Counted from the stretch's first letter, positions 41,230-51,259 are shown. The stretch: DNA of 64,000 nucleotides from Cellulomonas edaphi (GCF_030362815.1 NZ_JAUCGR010000002.1:62001-126000), one strand, 5' to 3'. A program made the numbers and translations. Notes: a model not told the origin generated them from the sequence alone.

Positions 41230-42483
41230 GTGCTCACCTGGCCCACGCCGCATGTCCCGTCGCTCCCCGGTCGTGGCGATCCGGTCCGGGTCCGCGACAC
41301 GTCCTCCGACGAGCTCGTGGTGGCCGCGGCGGGCCCCGAGGCGACGCTCTACGTCTGCGGCATCACCCCGTACGACGCGACGCACATGGGCCATGCCGCG
41401 ACGTACGTCGCGTTCGACGTGCTCGGCCGGGCCTGGCGCGACGCGGGACACAGCGTGCGGTACGCGTCCAACGTCACCGACGTGGACGACCCGCTGCTCG
41501 AGAGGGCCGCCGCCACGGGAGTGGACTGGCGCGAGCTCGCCGCCGACCAGACGGCGCTCTACGCGCAGGACATGACCGCGCTCGGCGTCATCCCGCCCGA
41601 CGTGTGGAGCGGCGTCGTCGAGTCGATCCCCGCCGTGGTCGCGGCCGTGGAGAAGCTGCTGGCCGCCGGCGCGGCCTACCGCGTCCCGACGCCCGAGGCC
41701 ACGGACGGGCTCGGCGACGTGTACGCCGACCTGTCGGCCGACGCGGACTTCGGTGCGGTCGCCGGCCTGGCACGCGACGAGATGCTGGCGCTGTTCGCCG
41801 AGCGCGGGGGCGACCCGGACCGCCCCGGCAAGCGCGACCCGCTGGACCCGCTGCTGTGGCGACGTGAGCGCGCGGGCGAGCCCGCCTGGGACGGTGGCTC
41901 GCTCGGGACGGGTCGGCCTGGCTGGCACGTCGAGTGCGCGGTGATCGCTCGCGACGCCCTGGGTCTGCCGTTCGACGTCGAGGGGGGCGGCTCCGACCTC
42001 GCCTTCCCCCACCACGAGATGAGCACGTCGCACGCGCGGCTGCTCGACTCGGGTCGCGGCGCGCGCGTGCACCTGCACGCGGGCATGGTGGGCCTCGAGG
42101 GCGAGAAGATGAGCAAGTCCCGGGGGAACCTGGTGCTCGTCTCGGCGCTCCGGGCGCAGGGCGTCGACCCGATGGCCATCCGGCTGGCCATCCTGGCGCA
42201 CCGGTACCGGGACGACTGGGACTGGACCCAGGCCGGGCTGGACGCGGCAGTGGCGCGGCTCGAACGCTGGCGGGCGGCGGTGTCCGGCAACGGCGGTCCG
42301 GACCCCGACCGGCTGCTCGCGGCGGTACGCGCCGCCGTCGCCGACGACCTCGACACCCCAGCCGCGCTGGTGCTCGTGGACGCCTGGGCCGACCTCAGCC
42401 TCGCCGGCACCGCTGAGCCGGTGGAGGGGGCGCCCGGCGTCGTCGCGCGCATGATCGACGCGCTGCTGGGCATCAGGATCTAG
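41230..42483 (+). CDS. mshC: L-cysteine:GlcN-Ins ligase MshC (mycothiol biosynthesis)
   Basis: A 417-residue class I cysteinyl-tRNA-synthetase homologue that ATP-dependently joins cysteine to glucosaminyl-inositol. The HIGH-like motif THMGHAA (about 56-62), the KMSKS motif EKMSKSRGN (about 293-301) and zinc ligands in YVCGITPYD and WHVECAVI are present. It lacks the extended tRNA-binding C-terminal domain, which distinguishes it from CysRS. GTG 41230 follows TAGGCT by 6 bases. Downstream PAC2 and HAD genes repeat the order found in mycobacteria. The 3' end is involved in an imperfect 38-bp-period repeat with the convergent PAC2 end. Confidence 0.95.
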   Translation: MLTWPTPHVPSLPGRGDPVRVRDTSSDELVVAAAGPEATLYVCGITPYDATHMGHAATYVAFDVLGRAWRDAGHSVRYASNVTDVDDPLLERAAATGVDWRELAADQTALYAQDMTALGVIPPDVWSGVVESIPAVVAAVEKLLAAGAAYRVPTPEATDGLGDVYADLSADADFGAVAGLARDEMLALFAERGGDPDRPGKRDPLDPLLWRRERAGEPAWDGGSLGTGRPGWHVECAVIARDALGLPFDVEGGGSDLAFPHHEMSTSHARLLDSGRGARVHLHAGMVGLEGEKMSKSRGNLVLVSALRAQGVDPMAIRLAILAHRYRDDWDWTQAGLDAAVARLERWRAAVSGNGGPDPDRLLAAVRAAVADDLDTPAALVLVDAWADLSLAGTAEPVEGAPGVVARMIDALLGIRI

Positions 42484-42535
42484 CCCAGCCGCCCGACCCG
42501 CTGCCGGGCATCCGGATCGCTCAGCCGCCCAGACC
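42462..42535. repeat. Imperfect direct repeat at the mshC/PAC2 3' ends
   Basis: Copies at 42462-42498 and 42500-42535 (about 38-base period, roughly six differences). The first contains the mshC stop, the second the PAC2 stop, so each gene end has a diverged duplicate beyond its stop. Confidence 0.75.
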
Positions 42536-43375
42536 GGGATCGCGCCGGCGCAGGTACCGCTCGAACTCCTGCGCGATCGCCTCGCCGCTGGCCTCGGGCA
42601 GGTCCGCCGTGTCCTTCGCCTCCTCGAGCTGGTGCACGTACTCGGCGATCTCCGAGTCCTCGCCGGCCAGCTCGTCGACGCCGGCCTGCCACGCGGCGGC
42701 GTCGTCGACGAGCTCGCCGAGCGGCACGGGCTCCCCGAGCAGCTGCTCGAGCCTGCGCAGCACCGCGAGGGTCGCCTTCGGCGACGGCGGGTGCGCGACG
42801 TAGTGCGGGACGGCGGCCCACAGCGACATCGCGTTCAGACCGCGGTGGGCGGCCTCGTGCTGCAGCACGCCGACGATCCCGGTGGGCCCCTCGTACGAGT
42901 TCGGCTCGAGGCCGAGCGCCTCGCGCAGCTCCGGGTCCTCGCTCGTGGACGTCACCGGGATGGGGCGCGTGTGCGGCACGTCTGCGAGCAGCGCGCCGAC
43001 CGTGACCACGGTCCGCACGCCGAGGCTCGCCGCGATGCCGAGCACCTCGTCGCAGTAGTGCCGCCACCGCATGGACGGCTCGATGCCGTGCACCAGCACG
43101 ACGGTACGGCCGCGGGGCGTCGTGGCGACGGCGATCGCCGTGGTGGGCCAGGTGATGCCCCGCTTGCCGTCGGGGCCGGGTCCCACCTGGGGCCGGTTCA
43201 CCTGGAAGTCGTGGTACTCCTCCGGGTCCAGCTCGTCGACCTGGTCCGCGGCCCACACGTCGTGCAGGTGCTCCAGGGCCTGGGTCGCCGCCGACCCGGC
43301 GTCGTTCCAGCCTTCGAAGGCGGCCAGCAGGACGGTCTCGTCGGCAGGCAGGTCACCGCCCGTACGCTCACTCAT
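42521..43375 (-). CDS. PAC2 family protein
   Basis: A 284-residue member of the PAC2/proteasome-assembly-chaperone-like fold, an orthologue candidate of the Mycobacterium tuberculosis protein encoded near mshC. Seen: LLAAFEGWNDAGSAATQALE at the N-terminus, VLVHGIEPSMRWRHYCDEVL and VVTVGALLADVPHTRPIPV. The C-terminal ~70 residues are helical and acidic. The function in actinobacteria is not established; proximity to the Pup-proteasome locus makes an assembly role tempting but unproven. ATG 43375 follows TAGGCT by 6 bases on the minus strand. It is divergent from the HAD gene. Confidence 0.88.
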   Translation of the reverse strand: MSERTGGDLPADETVLLAAFEGWNDAGSAATQALEHLHDVWAADQVDELDPEEYHDFQVNRPQVGPGPDGKRGITWPTTAIAVATTPRGRTVVLVHGIEPSMRWRHYCDEVLGIAASLGVRTVVTVGALLADVPHTRPIPVTSTSEDPELREALGLEPNSYEGPTGIVGVLQHEAAHRGLNAMSLWAAVPHYVAHPPSPKATLAVLRRLEQLLGEPVPLGELVDDAAAWQAGVDELAGEDSEIAEYVHQLEEAKDTADLPEASGEAIAQEFERYLRRRDPGLGG

Positions 43376-43381
43376 CGGGCC

Positions 43382-43387
43382 AGCCTA
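43382..43387 (-). promoter_or_regulatory. -10 hexamer (TAGGCT) for a leaderless start
   Basis: Minus-strand TAGGCT ends exactly 6 bases before ATG 43375 of the PAC2 gene, sharing a 61-bp divergent promoter region with the HAD gene. Confidence 0.5.
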
Positions 43388-43424
43388 GGCCGCAGGTCCG
43401 GCGGGGACGTGGTGGCGCGACTCG

Positions 43425-43430
43425 TAGGAT
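43425..43430 (+). promoter_or_regulatory. -10 hexamer (TAGGAT) for a leaderless start
   Basis: TAGGAT ends exactly 6 bases before ATG 43437 of the HAD hydrolase gene. Confidence 0.5.
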
Positions 43431-43436
43431 GACCAG

Positions 43437-44111
43437 ATGCTCCCCTCGACTCCCGCGCTTCCCGCTGCCGTCCTGTGGGACATGGACGGCACGCTGATCA
43501 ACACCGAGCCGCTGTGGATCGCCGCGGAGACCGAGCTGGTCGCCTCGCACGGCGGGGTGTGGACGCACGAGGACGGGCTGGGCCTGGTGGGCAACCCCAT
43601 GACGGTCTCGGCCCGGACGCTGCGTGACCGCGGCGTCGACCTGCCCCTCCCGGAGATCGTCGACTACCTCAACCAGCGCGTGGCCGCCGGCGTCGCGGCG
43701 AGCACGCCATGGCAGCCCGGCGCGCGCGAGCTGCTCGACTCCCTGGTCGCGGCCGGCGTCCCGATGGCGCTGGTGACGTCGTCGTACCGGATGCTGTCCG
43801 AGCCGTTCGCCGCGGCCGCGGGGTGCTTCGACGTGATCGTGAGCGGCGACACGGTGACCCGGGCGAAGCCCGACCCCGAGCCCTACCTCACGGCCGCGGA
43901 GCTGCTGGGAGTGCCCATCGAGCGGTGCGTCGCCGTGGAGGACTCCCGGGCCGGCATCACCTCCGCGCTCGCCTCGGGCGCGCGGACGGTGGGCGTCGAG
44001 GTGTTCCAGCCCGTCGAGCCTCGACCCGGCCTCGTGCGCGTGCCGGACCTCGGCGCGCTCACCGTCGAGGCCCTCTGCCGGATCGCCCTGGGCGAGGCCG
44101 TGCGGAGCTGA
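43437..44111 (+). CDS. HAD family hydrolase (beta-phosphoglucomutase-like)
   Basis: A 224-residue haloacid-dehalogenase-fold hydrolase. Motif I LWDMDGTLINTEPLW (nucleophile D about 14 and acid D16), motif II VTSSYRM, motif III with lysine in VTRAKPDPEPY and motif IV VAVEDSRAGITSALASG are all present, with a helical cap between motif I and II. This is the subfamily IA layout of sugar-phosphate phosphatases and phosphomutases. Substrate unknown. Likely leaderless. Its TGA is placed back to back with the opposing nuclease gene's stop in TGACGCCCGTCA. Confidence 0.92.
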   Translation: MLPSTPALPAAVLWDMDGTLINTEPLWIAAETELVASHGGVWTHEDGLGLVGNPMTVSARTLRDRGVDLPLPEIVDYLNQRVAAGVAASTPWQPGARELLDSLVAAGVPMALVTSSYRMLSEPFAAAAGCFDVIVSGDTVTRAKPDPEPYLTAAELLGVPIERCVAVEDSRAGITSALASGARTVGVEVFQPVEPRPGLVRVPDLGALTVEALCRIALGEAVRS

Positions 44112-44117
44112 CGCCCG

Positions 44118-45110
44118 TCAGGCGACCTGGGTCATCTGCACGCCGGTCGCGCGCTCGACCGCCCCCTCGGGGATGGCCGGGGGTGTGCCGCCGAACGCGG
44201 GGCACAGCGCCTTGAACGAGCACCAGTCGCACAGCTTGGACGGGCGCGGACGCCATTCGCCGCTGCGCGCGGTGTCCTGGATGCCGCCCCAGATCGAGCG
44301 GATGCGCGCCTCGAACGTCGCCATCTCGGCCTCCGTCGGATCGTGCTGCAGCACGACGCCGTCGCCGAGGTACTCCAGCTGCAGGCGCCGCGGCAGCACC
44401 CCGCGCGTCTTCCAGATGACGAACGCGTAGAACCGCATCTGGAACAGCGCCGAGCTCTCGAAGCCGGCCCGGGGCGAACGCCCGGTCTTGTAGTCGACCA
44501 CCCGGACCCACCCGTTGGGCGCGACGTCCACGCGGTCGACGATGCCGCGCAGCTGCGGCCCGTCCTCGAGCTCGGTCGAGACCGCCAGCTCCCGCTCGCG
44601 CGGCTCCAGGCGCGTGGGGTCCTCGAGCGTGAAGTACGTGCCGAGCAGGGCCCGCGCGCTGGAGAGCCACTCGTCGAGGGCTGCGCCGTCGGGGAACATC
44701 TCGGCCACCTCCGGGGCCCGCTCCCGCAGCTCGTCCCACTGCGGAGGCACCAGCTGCTGCGCCGCCTGGAGCGTGCGCTCCGGCGCGGGCAGGTCGAACA
44801 GACGCTCCAGCACCGAGTGCACCAGGGTCCCGCGCGCGGCCGCCGGGCTCGGAGGCTCGGGCAAGCGGTCGATGACCCGGAACCGGAACATCTGGGGGCA
44901 CTGCAGGAAGTCGTTGGCGCGCGAGGGGGACAGGCCGGGACGGGACGCGGGGCGAGCGGACTCGGGAGCGGCCGCGGCGAGTGCGTCGTCGACCGACTCC
45001 TCGACCACCTCGTCCACAACTGAGTCGGCGTCGGTGCCCTCGGGCGCGCGCTCGTCGGACCCGACACTCTCGCCGGACCTGACGTCCCCCTGACCGTGCA
45101 GCTCGCTCAC
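44118..45110 (-). CDS. RecB-family (PD-(D/E)XK) exonuclease with Fe-S-type cysteines
   Basis: A 330-residue nuclease. The N-terminal ~75 residues are acidic and low complexity. The core begins with LSPSRANDFLQCPQMFRFRV and has RGTLVHSVLERLFDLPAPE. The catalytic motif IVDRVDV...VRVVDYKTG (aspartates and the lysine at about 235-260) is followed by the C-terminal KLCDWCSFKALCP. One Cys near the start and three at the end fit the AddB/Cas4-type iron-sulphur cluster. Orthologues accompany mshC/trmI in mycobacteria, so a genome-maintenance role is likelier than CRISPR. GTG 45110 is chosen because TAGTGT ends 8 bases upstream on the minus strand. Confidence 0.88.
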   Translation of the reverse strand: MSELHGQGDVRSGESVGSDERAPEGTDADSVVDEVVEESVDDALAAAAPESARPASRPGLSPSRANDFLQCPQMFRFRVIDRLPEPPSPAAARGTLVHSVLERLFDLPAPERTLQAAQQLVPPQWDELRERAPEVAEMFPDGAALDEWLSSARALLGTYFTLEDPTRLEPRERELAVSTELEDGPQLRGIVDRVDVAPNGWVRVVDYKTGRSPRAGFESSALFQMRFYAFVIWKTRGVLPRRLQLEYLGDGVVLQHDPTEAEMATFEARIRSIWGGIQDTARSGEWRPRPSKLCDWCSFKALCPAFGGTPPAIPEGAVERATGVQMTQVA

Positions 45111-45118
45111 GGGAGGCA

Positions 45119-45124
45119 ACACTA
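45119..45124 (-). promoter_or_regulatory. -10 hexamer (TAGTGT) for a leaderless start
   Basis: Minus-strand TAGTGT ends 8 bases before GTG 45110 of the RecB-like gene. Confidence 0.45.
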
Positions 45125-45225
45125 GGCGCGCCCACCCACACCGCCGCGCCGGCCCGCCCGCCGGCCCCGCGGGCAGCCCGGCGGCACCCACGCGGCCGCC
45201 GGCGCCGCCGTCCGGCCGGGCCACC

Positions 45226-45231
45226 TACGCT
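45226..45231 (+). promoter_or_regulatory. -10 hexamer (TACGCT) for a leaderless start
   Basis: TACGCT ends exactly 6 bases before ATG 45238, which rules out the GTG at 45232 that would touch the element. Confidence 0.5.
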
Positions 45232-45237
45232 GTGCCG

Positions 45238-46368
45238 ATGACCTCCCCGCGCCCCACCCCCACGCGCACGCGCGGCTGGGTCCTCGGGCGCGTCGCGGGC
45301 GCTCCCGTGATCCTGGCGCCCAGCTGGCTCCTGGCGGCGGTGGTCCTCACGCTCATCTTCGCGCCCAGCGTGCGGGCCCGCTCCGACGTGGGCCCCTTCG
45401 TCTACGTCGTCGCGCTCGGCTTCGTGGTGCTCCTCTTCGCGTCCGTGCTGGTGCACGAGCTCGCGCACGGTCTGGTGGCCAGGGCGCGCGGCCAGCAGCC
45501 GCACGAGTTCGTCCTGACGCTGTGGGGCGGCCACACGTCGTTCGGCGGCGCGGCGCCCACCCCGGCGACGAGCGCGCTCGTGGCCGCCGTGGGGCCCCTG
45601 GCCAACCTGGTGCTCGCTGCCGGCTTCCTGGCGGCGGCCCAGGCGGTCGACGAGCAGTCGGTGGCGGGCCTGCTGCTCTACTCCGGCGCCATCTCGAACG
45701 GCTTCGTGGCGGTGTTCAACCTCATCCCCGGGCTGCCGCTGGACGGCGGCCGGGTGCTCGAGGCGCTCGTGTGGGCTGTCACCAAGAACAGGTCCACGGG
45801 GACCGTGGCCGCGGGCTGGACGGGGCGGGCCGTGGCGGTGCTGCTGTTCGCGTGGGCGCTCGTGTGGCCGCTGGCGCAGGGCGTCCAGCCGAACCTCGTG
45901 AGCGTCGTCTGGACGTCCTTCATCGCCGCGTTCCTCTGGGCTGGCGCGACGGCGTCGGTGCGGCACGGCCGGACGCAGCGTGCGGTGAGCGCGCTCACCG
46001 TCGAGGCCGTGGCCAGCCCCGCGGTGGGCGTGCCGTACACGGACTCGGTGGCGCACGCGGGCGCCACCGCGGCGGCCGTGGGTGCGCACGAGGTGGTGCT
46101 GCTGTCACCCGAGGGACGGCCCGCGGCCTACGTCGACCGCACCGCGGCGGCGGCGGTCCCCGCGGAGGTCGCGGGCACGACGCCGCTGACCACCGTGGCG
46201 ATCACGCTGCCCGTCGGCGCGGTCGTCGACGGGCGGCTCACGGGCTCCGGCCTGATCGCCGCGCTGAGCGACGCGACGCGCCTGTCGCCGATCGTCGTGG
46301 CCATGACCGACGGGCGCGTGGTCGGGCTCATCCGCGCCACGGACGTCGTCGCGGCCATCCGGGCCTGA
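45238..46368 (+). CDS. Site-2 protease family membrane metalloprotease with CBS-like C-terminus
   Basis: A 376-residue polytopic S2P (M50) protease that cleaves within the membrane. The zinc motif VLVHELAHGLVA (about 74-85) and the second ligand motif NLIPGLPLDGGRV (about 160-172) are present. Helices flank both, and the C-terminal ~130 residues form a CBS-pair-like cytoplasmic domain ending VVGLIRATDVVAAIR. It is the Rv2118c-neighbourhood type of S2P. The substrate (for example an anti-sigma factor) is unknown and none is adjacent. It is likely leaderless and precedes trmI. Confidence 0.93.
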   Translation: MTSPRPTPTRTRGWVLGRVAGAPVILAPSWLLAAVVLTLIFAPSVRARSDVGPFVYVVALGFVVLLFASVLVHELAHGLVARARGQQPHEFVLTLWGGHTSFGGAAPTPATSALVAAVGPLANLVLAAGFLAAAQAVDEQSVAGLLLYSGAISNGFVAVFNLIPGLPLDGGRVLEALVWAVTKNRSTGTVAAGWTGRAVAVLLFAWALVWPLAQGVQPNLVSVVWTSFIAAFLWAGATASVRHGRTQRAVSALTVEAVASPAVGVPYTDSVAHAGATAAAVGAHEVVLLSPEGRPAAYVDRTAAAAVPAEVAGTTPLTTVAITLPVGAVVDGRLTGSGLIAALSDATRLSPIVVAMTDGRVVGLIRATDVVAAIRA

Positions 46369-47460
<1,092 letters not shown>

Positions 47461-47539
47461 GCGCCCGTCGCGGCCACCGTCGCGTCACGGTCCGGACACA
47501 AGTCGGTGCGCCACCGGTCCCGTGTTTGACTTGCATGGT

Positions 47540-47545
47540 TAGGGT
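47540..47545 (+). promoter_or_regulatory. Possible -10 element before the ARC gene
   Basis: TAGGGT about 54 bases before ATG 47599, within a 138-base gap after trmI. The -35 is weak; a TTGACT at 47526 is too close to pair with it. Confidence 0.35.
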
Positions 47546-47598
47546 GCAAGACCTGCATGTCGGCGGCTCTGGCCGCCTCGACGGGACGGAGGCCGACC

Positions 47599-49230
47599 AT
47601 GACCGAACCCACGCCCGGACGAGAGCTTCAGCGCGAGCTCGCGGTGCTCGCTGCCAAGAACGAGCGACTCAGCGACGCGCTGGTGGCCGCACGCGAGCAG
47701 ATCATCGAGCTCAAGCGCCAGGTCGACGACCTCGCCAAGCCCCCCGGCACCTACGCCACCTTCCTCGCCTCGCGACCGGACGGGTCGGTCGACATCGTCT
47801 CGGCGGGTCGCAAGATGCACGTCGGCGCGAGCCCGACCCTCGACGTCGACCGCCTGCGCCCCGGCCAGGAGGTCATGCTCAACGAGGCCCTGACGGTGGT
47901 GGAGGCCGGCGGCTACGAGAAGGTCGGCGAGATCGTCACCATCAAGGAGATGCTGGACGACGAGCGTGCGCTCGTGGTGGGCCGCGGCGACGAGGAGCGC
48001 GTGGTCCGGTTCGCCGGGCAGGTGCGTGACGGCGCCGCCCGCGTCGGCGACGCGCTGACCATCGACTCGCGCAGCGGCTTCGTGTTCGAGGTGATCCCGC
48101 GCGCCGAGGTCGAGGACCTGGTGCTCGAAGAGGTGCCGGACATCCAGTACGAGGACATCGGCGGTCTGGGCCCGCAGATCGAGGCGATCCGCGACGCGGT
48201 CGAGCTGCCGTTCCTGCACCCGGAGCTGTTCCGCGAGCACGGCCTCAAGCCGCCCAAGGGCGTGCTCCTGTACGGCCCTCCCGGGTGCGGCAAGACGCTC
48301 ATCGCCAAGGCCGTCGCGCACTCGCTGGCCGCGACGGCCGCCGTGGCGCGCGGGGACGACACGGCGGACGTCCGCAGCTTCTTCCTCAACGTCAAGGGAC
48401 CTGAGCTGCTCAACAAGTACGTAGGGGAGACCGAGCGGCACATCCGGCTGATCTTCGCCCGCGCACGGGAGAAGGCCTCGCAGGGACATCCCGTGGTGGT
48501 GTTCTTCGACGAGATGGAGTCGCTGTTCCGCACGCGCGGCACGGGCGTGTCCAGCGATGTCGAGACGACGATCGTTCCCCAGCTGCTCGCCGAGATCGAC
48601 GGCGTCGAGCGGCTCGAGAACGTCATCGTCATCGGTGCCTCGAACCGCGAGGACATGATCGACCCGGCCATCCTTCGTCCCGGCAGGCTCGACGTGAAGA
48701 TCAAGATCGAGCGGCCCGACGCCGAGGGCGCCCGCGAGATCTTCGGCAAGTACCTGACCCCGGACCTGCCCATCCACGGTGACGACCTGGCGGAGAACGG
48801 CGGCTCGGCGGCGGCAGCGGTCGAGGCGATGGTGACGCGCGTCGTCGAGCGGATGTACACCGAGAGCGAGGAGAACCGGTTCCTCGAGGTGACCTACGCC
48901 AGCGGCGACAAGGAGATCCTGTACTTCAAGGACTTCAACTCCGGCGCGATGATCCAGAACGTCGTGGACCGGGCCAAGAAGTCGGCGATCAAGGACCTGC
49001 TCTCGACCGGCCAGCGCGGGATCCGCGTCGAGCACCTGCTCACCGCGTGCGTGGACGAGTTCAAGGAGAACGAGGACCTGCCCAACACCACCAACCCGGA
49101 CGACTGGGCGCGCATCTCCGGCAAGAAGGGGGAGCGCATCGTGTTCATCCGCACGATCGTCCAGGGCAAGAAGGGCACCGAGGGCTCCCGCACCATCGAG
49201 AACGTGACGAGCACGGGGCAGTACCTCTAG
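47599..49230 (+). CDS. arc: Proteasome-associated AAA ATPase (ARC/Mpa)
   Basis: A 543-residue hexameric unfoldase that feeds pupylated proteins into the 20S proteasome. Layout: N-terminal coiled coil that binds Pup (about 6-48), two OB-fold subdomains (about 50-185), the AAA module with Walker A GPPGCGKT (about 227-234), Walker [12 protein letters not shown] and arginine-finger region [15 protein letters not shown], and the C-terminal GQYL tail. That penultimate-tyrosine tail is needed by Mpa to dock on the proteasome. ACGGAGG precedes ATG 47599 by 7 bases. It heads the pathway in gene order: arc-dop-pup-prcB-prcA-pafA. Confidence 0.97.
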   Translation: MTEPTPGRELQRELAVLAAKNERLSDALVAAREQIIELKRQVDDLAKPPGTYATFLASRPDGSVDIVSAGRKMHVGASPTLDVDRLRPGQEVMLNEALTVVEAGGYEKVGEIVTIKEMLDDERALVVGRGDEERVVRFAGQVRDGAARVGDALTIDSRSGFVFEVIPRAEVEDLVLEEVPDIQYEDIGGLGPQIEAIRDAVELPFLHPELFREHGLKPPKGVLLYGPPGCGKTLIAKAVAHSLAATAAVARGDDTADVRSFFLNVKGPELLNKYVGETERHIRLIFARAREKASQGHPVVVFFDEMESLFRTRGTGVSSDVETTIVPQLLAEIDGVERLENVIVIGASNREDMIDPAILRPGRLDVKIKIERPDAEGAREIFGKYLTPDLPIHGDDLAENGGSAAAAVEAMVTRVVERMYTESEENRFLEVTYASGDKEILYFKDFNSGAMIQNVVDRAKKSAIKDLLSTGQRGIRVEHLLTACVDEFKENEDLPNTTNPDDWARISGKKGERIVFIRTIVQGKKGTEGSRTIENVTSTGQYL

Positions 49231-49338
49231 CCGGGCTCGCGCGCGCGGAGCGCTGGTTCTGCCGCGAGCTCACGCACCGCACGGGCGGGCGTCCGGTCGT
49301 CCACCGGACGCCCGGCCCGCCGTGTGCGCGGTGCGGCC

Positions 49339-49344
49339 TAGGGT
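49339..49344 (+). promoter_or_regulatory. -10 hexamer (TAGGGT) for a leaderless start
   Basis: TAGGGT ends exactly 6 bases before GTG 49351 of dop. Confidence 0.5.
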
Positions 49345-49350
49345 GAAGGC

Positions 49351-50958
49351 GTGACCGTGCGCCGCGTGATGGGGATCGAGACCGAGTACGGCATCCTCCA
49401 GCCCGGACGGCCCATGGCGAACCCCATGCTGCTGTCGAGCCACGTCGTGGCCGTGCACGCCGCGGCGCGGGAGGGCGCCCGCGCCAAGGCGCGGTGGGAC
49501 TACGACGACGAGGACCCTCTGCACGACGCGCGCGGCTTCCGCCTGCAGCGCGCGGCCGCCCATCCGTCCCTGCTGACGGACGACCCGGACAGGCCGGCAC
49601 CCTCCGGGGACGGTCCGCAGGAGCTCGAGCGGCCCGCCGTCGAGGAGTACGAGGACCCGGGCGCGGCCAACGTCATCCTCACCAACGGCGCCCGTCTGTA
49701 CGTCGACCACGCGCACCCGGAGTACTCCTCGCCGGAGGTCACCAACCCGCTGGACGCGGTGCGCTGGGACCGCGCGGGGGAGCAGGTGATGCTCGCGTCG
49801 GTGCGCACGCTGATGTCGAGCCCCGCGCTGCCGGACGTCACGCTCTACAAGAACAACGTGGACGGCAAGGGCGCCACCTACGGCACGCACGAGAACTACC
49901 TCGTGGACCGTGCCGTGCCGTTCGGCGACCTCGCCGCACGGCTCATCCCGTTCTTCGTCTCGCGTCAGGTGTTCACCGGCGCCGGCCGGGTGGGCCTCGG
50001 GCAGCGCGGCGAGCACGCGGGGTTCCAGCTCTCCCAGCGGGCCGACTACGTGGAGGCCGAGATCGGGCTGGAGACCACCCTGCGCCGCCCGCTGGTCAAC
50101 ACGCGCGACGAGCCGCACGCCGACCCGGCCCGCTGGCGCCGGCTGCACGTGATCGTCGGCGACGCGACGATGCTCGAGGTGGCCACGTACCTGCGGCTAG
50201 GCACCGCGTCGCTGGTGCTGTGGCTCATCGAGCGGGCCGTCGCCGAGGGCGGTGCCGGTGGAGCGCTCGGCGCCATCGACCGGCTGACGCTGCGCGACCC
50301 CGTGCAGGCGACGCGCCTGGTGAGCCACGACCTGACCCTGACCACCAGGCTCGAGCTGGCCGACGGCCGGTACCTGACCGCGCTCGAGATCCAGCGCACC
50401 TACCTCGACGCCGTGCGGTCCGCGCTCGCCCACGTCGGCGACCCGCTCGACGACCAGACGAGCGACGTGCTGGACCGCTGGGAGTCCCTCCTGGACCGGC
50501 TGGCCGTCGACCCCGCCTCGTGCGCACGCGAGGTCGAGTGGCTGGCCAAGCTCCGCCTGCTGGAGGGCATGCGCCGCCGCGACCACCTCGCGTGGGACCA
50601 CCCCCGCCTGGCCGCGGTCGACCTGCAGTGGTCCGACCTGCGGCCCGAGCGAGGGCTCTACCACCGGCTCGTGGCCGCGGGTGCGGTCGAGCTGCTCGTC
50701 ACGCCGCAGGAGGTCGACGACGCCGTGGTGCACCCGCCGCAGGACACGCGGGCGTACTTCCGCGGCGAGGCGGTGGCCCGGTACGGCGCCGAGATCTCGG
50801 CCGCGTCCTGGGACTCGGTGGTGTTCGACGTCCCCGGCGCCGCGACCCTGCAGCGCGTGCCCATGCGCGACCCGCTGCGCGGCACGCACGCGCACGTCGG
50901 CGCCCTGCTGGCCGCGAGCCCCGACGCCGCGACCCTGCTGGCGGCATTGGGCGGCTGA
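49351..50958 (+). CDS. dop: Depupylase/deamidase of Pup, Dop
   Basis: A 535-residue carboxylate-amine-ligase-fold enzyme. It deamidates the C-terminal glutamine of Pup to glutamate and also removes Pup from substrates. Seen: MGIETEYGILQPGRPMANPM with ATP/Mg ligands at the N-terminus and the long acidic insertion WDYDDEDPLHDARGF that distinguishes Dop from PafA (Dop loop). Other motifs are YVDHAHPEYSSPEV, KNNVDGKGATYGTHENYLV and [10 protein letters not shown]. Because Pup here ends in Gln, Dop is required. It is likely leaderless (TAGGGT 6 bases upstream). A 9-bp tandem duplication follows the stop. Confidence 0.96.
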   Translation: MTVRRVMGIETEYGILQPGRPMANPMLLSSHVVAVHAAAREGARAKARWDYDDEDPLHDARGFRLQRAAAHPSLLTDDPDRPAPSGDGPQELERPAVEEYEDPGAANVILTNGARLYVDHAHPEYSSPEVTNPLDAVRWDRAGEQVMLASVRTLMSSPALPDVTLYKNNVDGKGATYGTHENYLVDRAVPFGDLAARLIPFFVSRQVFTGAGRVGLGQRGEHAGFQLSQRADYVEAEIGLETTLRRPLVNTRDEPHADPARWRRLHVIVGDATMLEVATYLRLGTASLVLWLIERAVAEGGAGGALGAIDRLTLRDPVQATRLVSHDLTLTTRLELADGRYLTALEIQRTYLDAVRSALAHVGDPLDDQTSDVLDRWESLLDRLAVDPASCAREVEWLAKLRLLEGMRRRDHLAWDHPRLAAVDLQWSDLRPERGLYHRLVAAGAVELLVTPQEVDDAVVHPPQDTRAYFRGEAVARYGAEISAASWDSVVFDVPGAATLQRVPMRDPLRGTHAHVGALLAASPDAATLLAALGG

Positions 50959-51013
50959 CGGTCCACGCGGTCCACGACGGGCCGCCCGTCCCGGGTCTGT
51001 CGCCGGATGGGCC

Positions 51014-51019
51014 TAGGGT
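51014..51019 (+). promoter_or_regulatory. -10 element (TAGGGT) of the pup-prcBA transcript
   Basis: TAGGGT about 40 bases before pup; unlike dop, this transcript would carry a leader with a strong AGGAGG, suggesting high translation of the proteasome genes. Confidence 0.45.
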
Positions 51020-51058
51020 GGTGACCAGCAGGTCCGTGGGCGACATCAGGAGGTCATG

Positions 51059-51253
51059 ATGGCTGGTCAGGAACGTGTGCACACGCGTCGGGACGACGAG
51101 GAGCCGGGCGACGACGCCACCCCCACGCCCGTCGCGCCCGCGGCGCAGGCCCGTGACGCCGAGGTGGACGCCCTGCTCGACGAGATCGACGACGTGCTCG
51201 AGTCGAACGCTGAGCAGTTCGTGCGCGGCTTCGTCCAGAAGGGCGGTCAGTGA
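51059..51253 (+). CDS. pup: Prokaryotic ubiquitin-like protein Pup
   Basis: A 64-residue disordered protein tag. The C-terminal helix region LLDEIDDVLESNAEQFVRGF is the ARC-binding part, and the ending GGQ shows that Dop must deamidate the terminal Gln before PafA couples it to lysines. Two ATGs overlap (51056, 51059); I prefer 51059, five bases after AGGAGG, since the first ATG is only two bases from it. It is the first gene of a tight pup-prcB-prcA unit, with prcB starting 6 bases after its stop. Length is usual for the family. Confidence 0.96.
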   Translation: MAGQERVHTRRDDEEPGDDATPTPVAPAAQARDAEVDALLDEIDDVLESNAEQFVRGFVQKGGQ

Positions 51254-51259
51254 GCGCCG

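Noticed and set aside
41230..42483. Cysteinyl-tRNA synthetase
   Set aside because: The protein lacks the C-terminal tRNA-binding extension and has the MshC length and position.
44118..45110. Cas4 nuclease
   Set aside because: Cysteines and the nuclease motif fit Cas4-like proteins, but there is no CRISPR array, and the neighbourhood is the conserved mshC/trmI region of actinobacteria.
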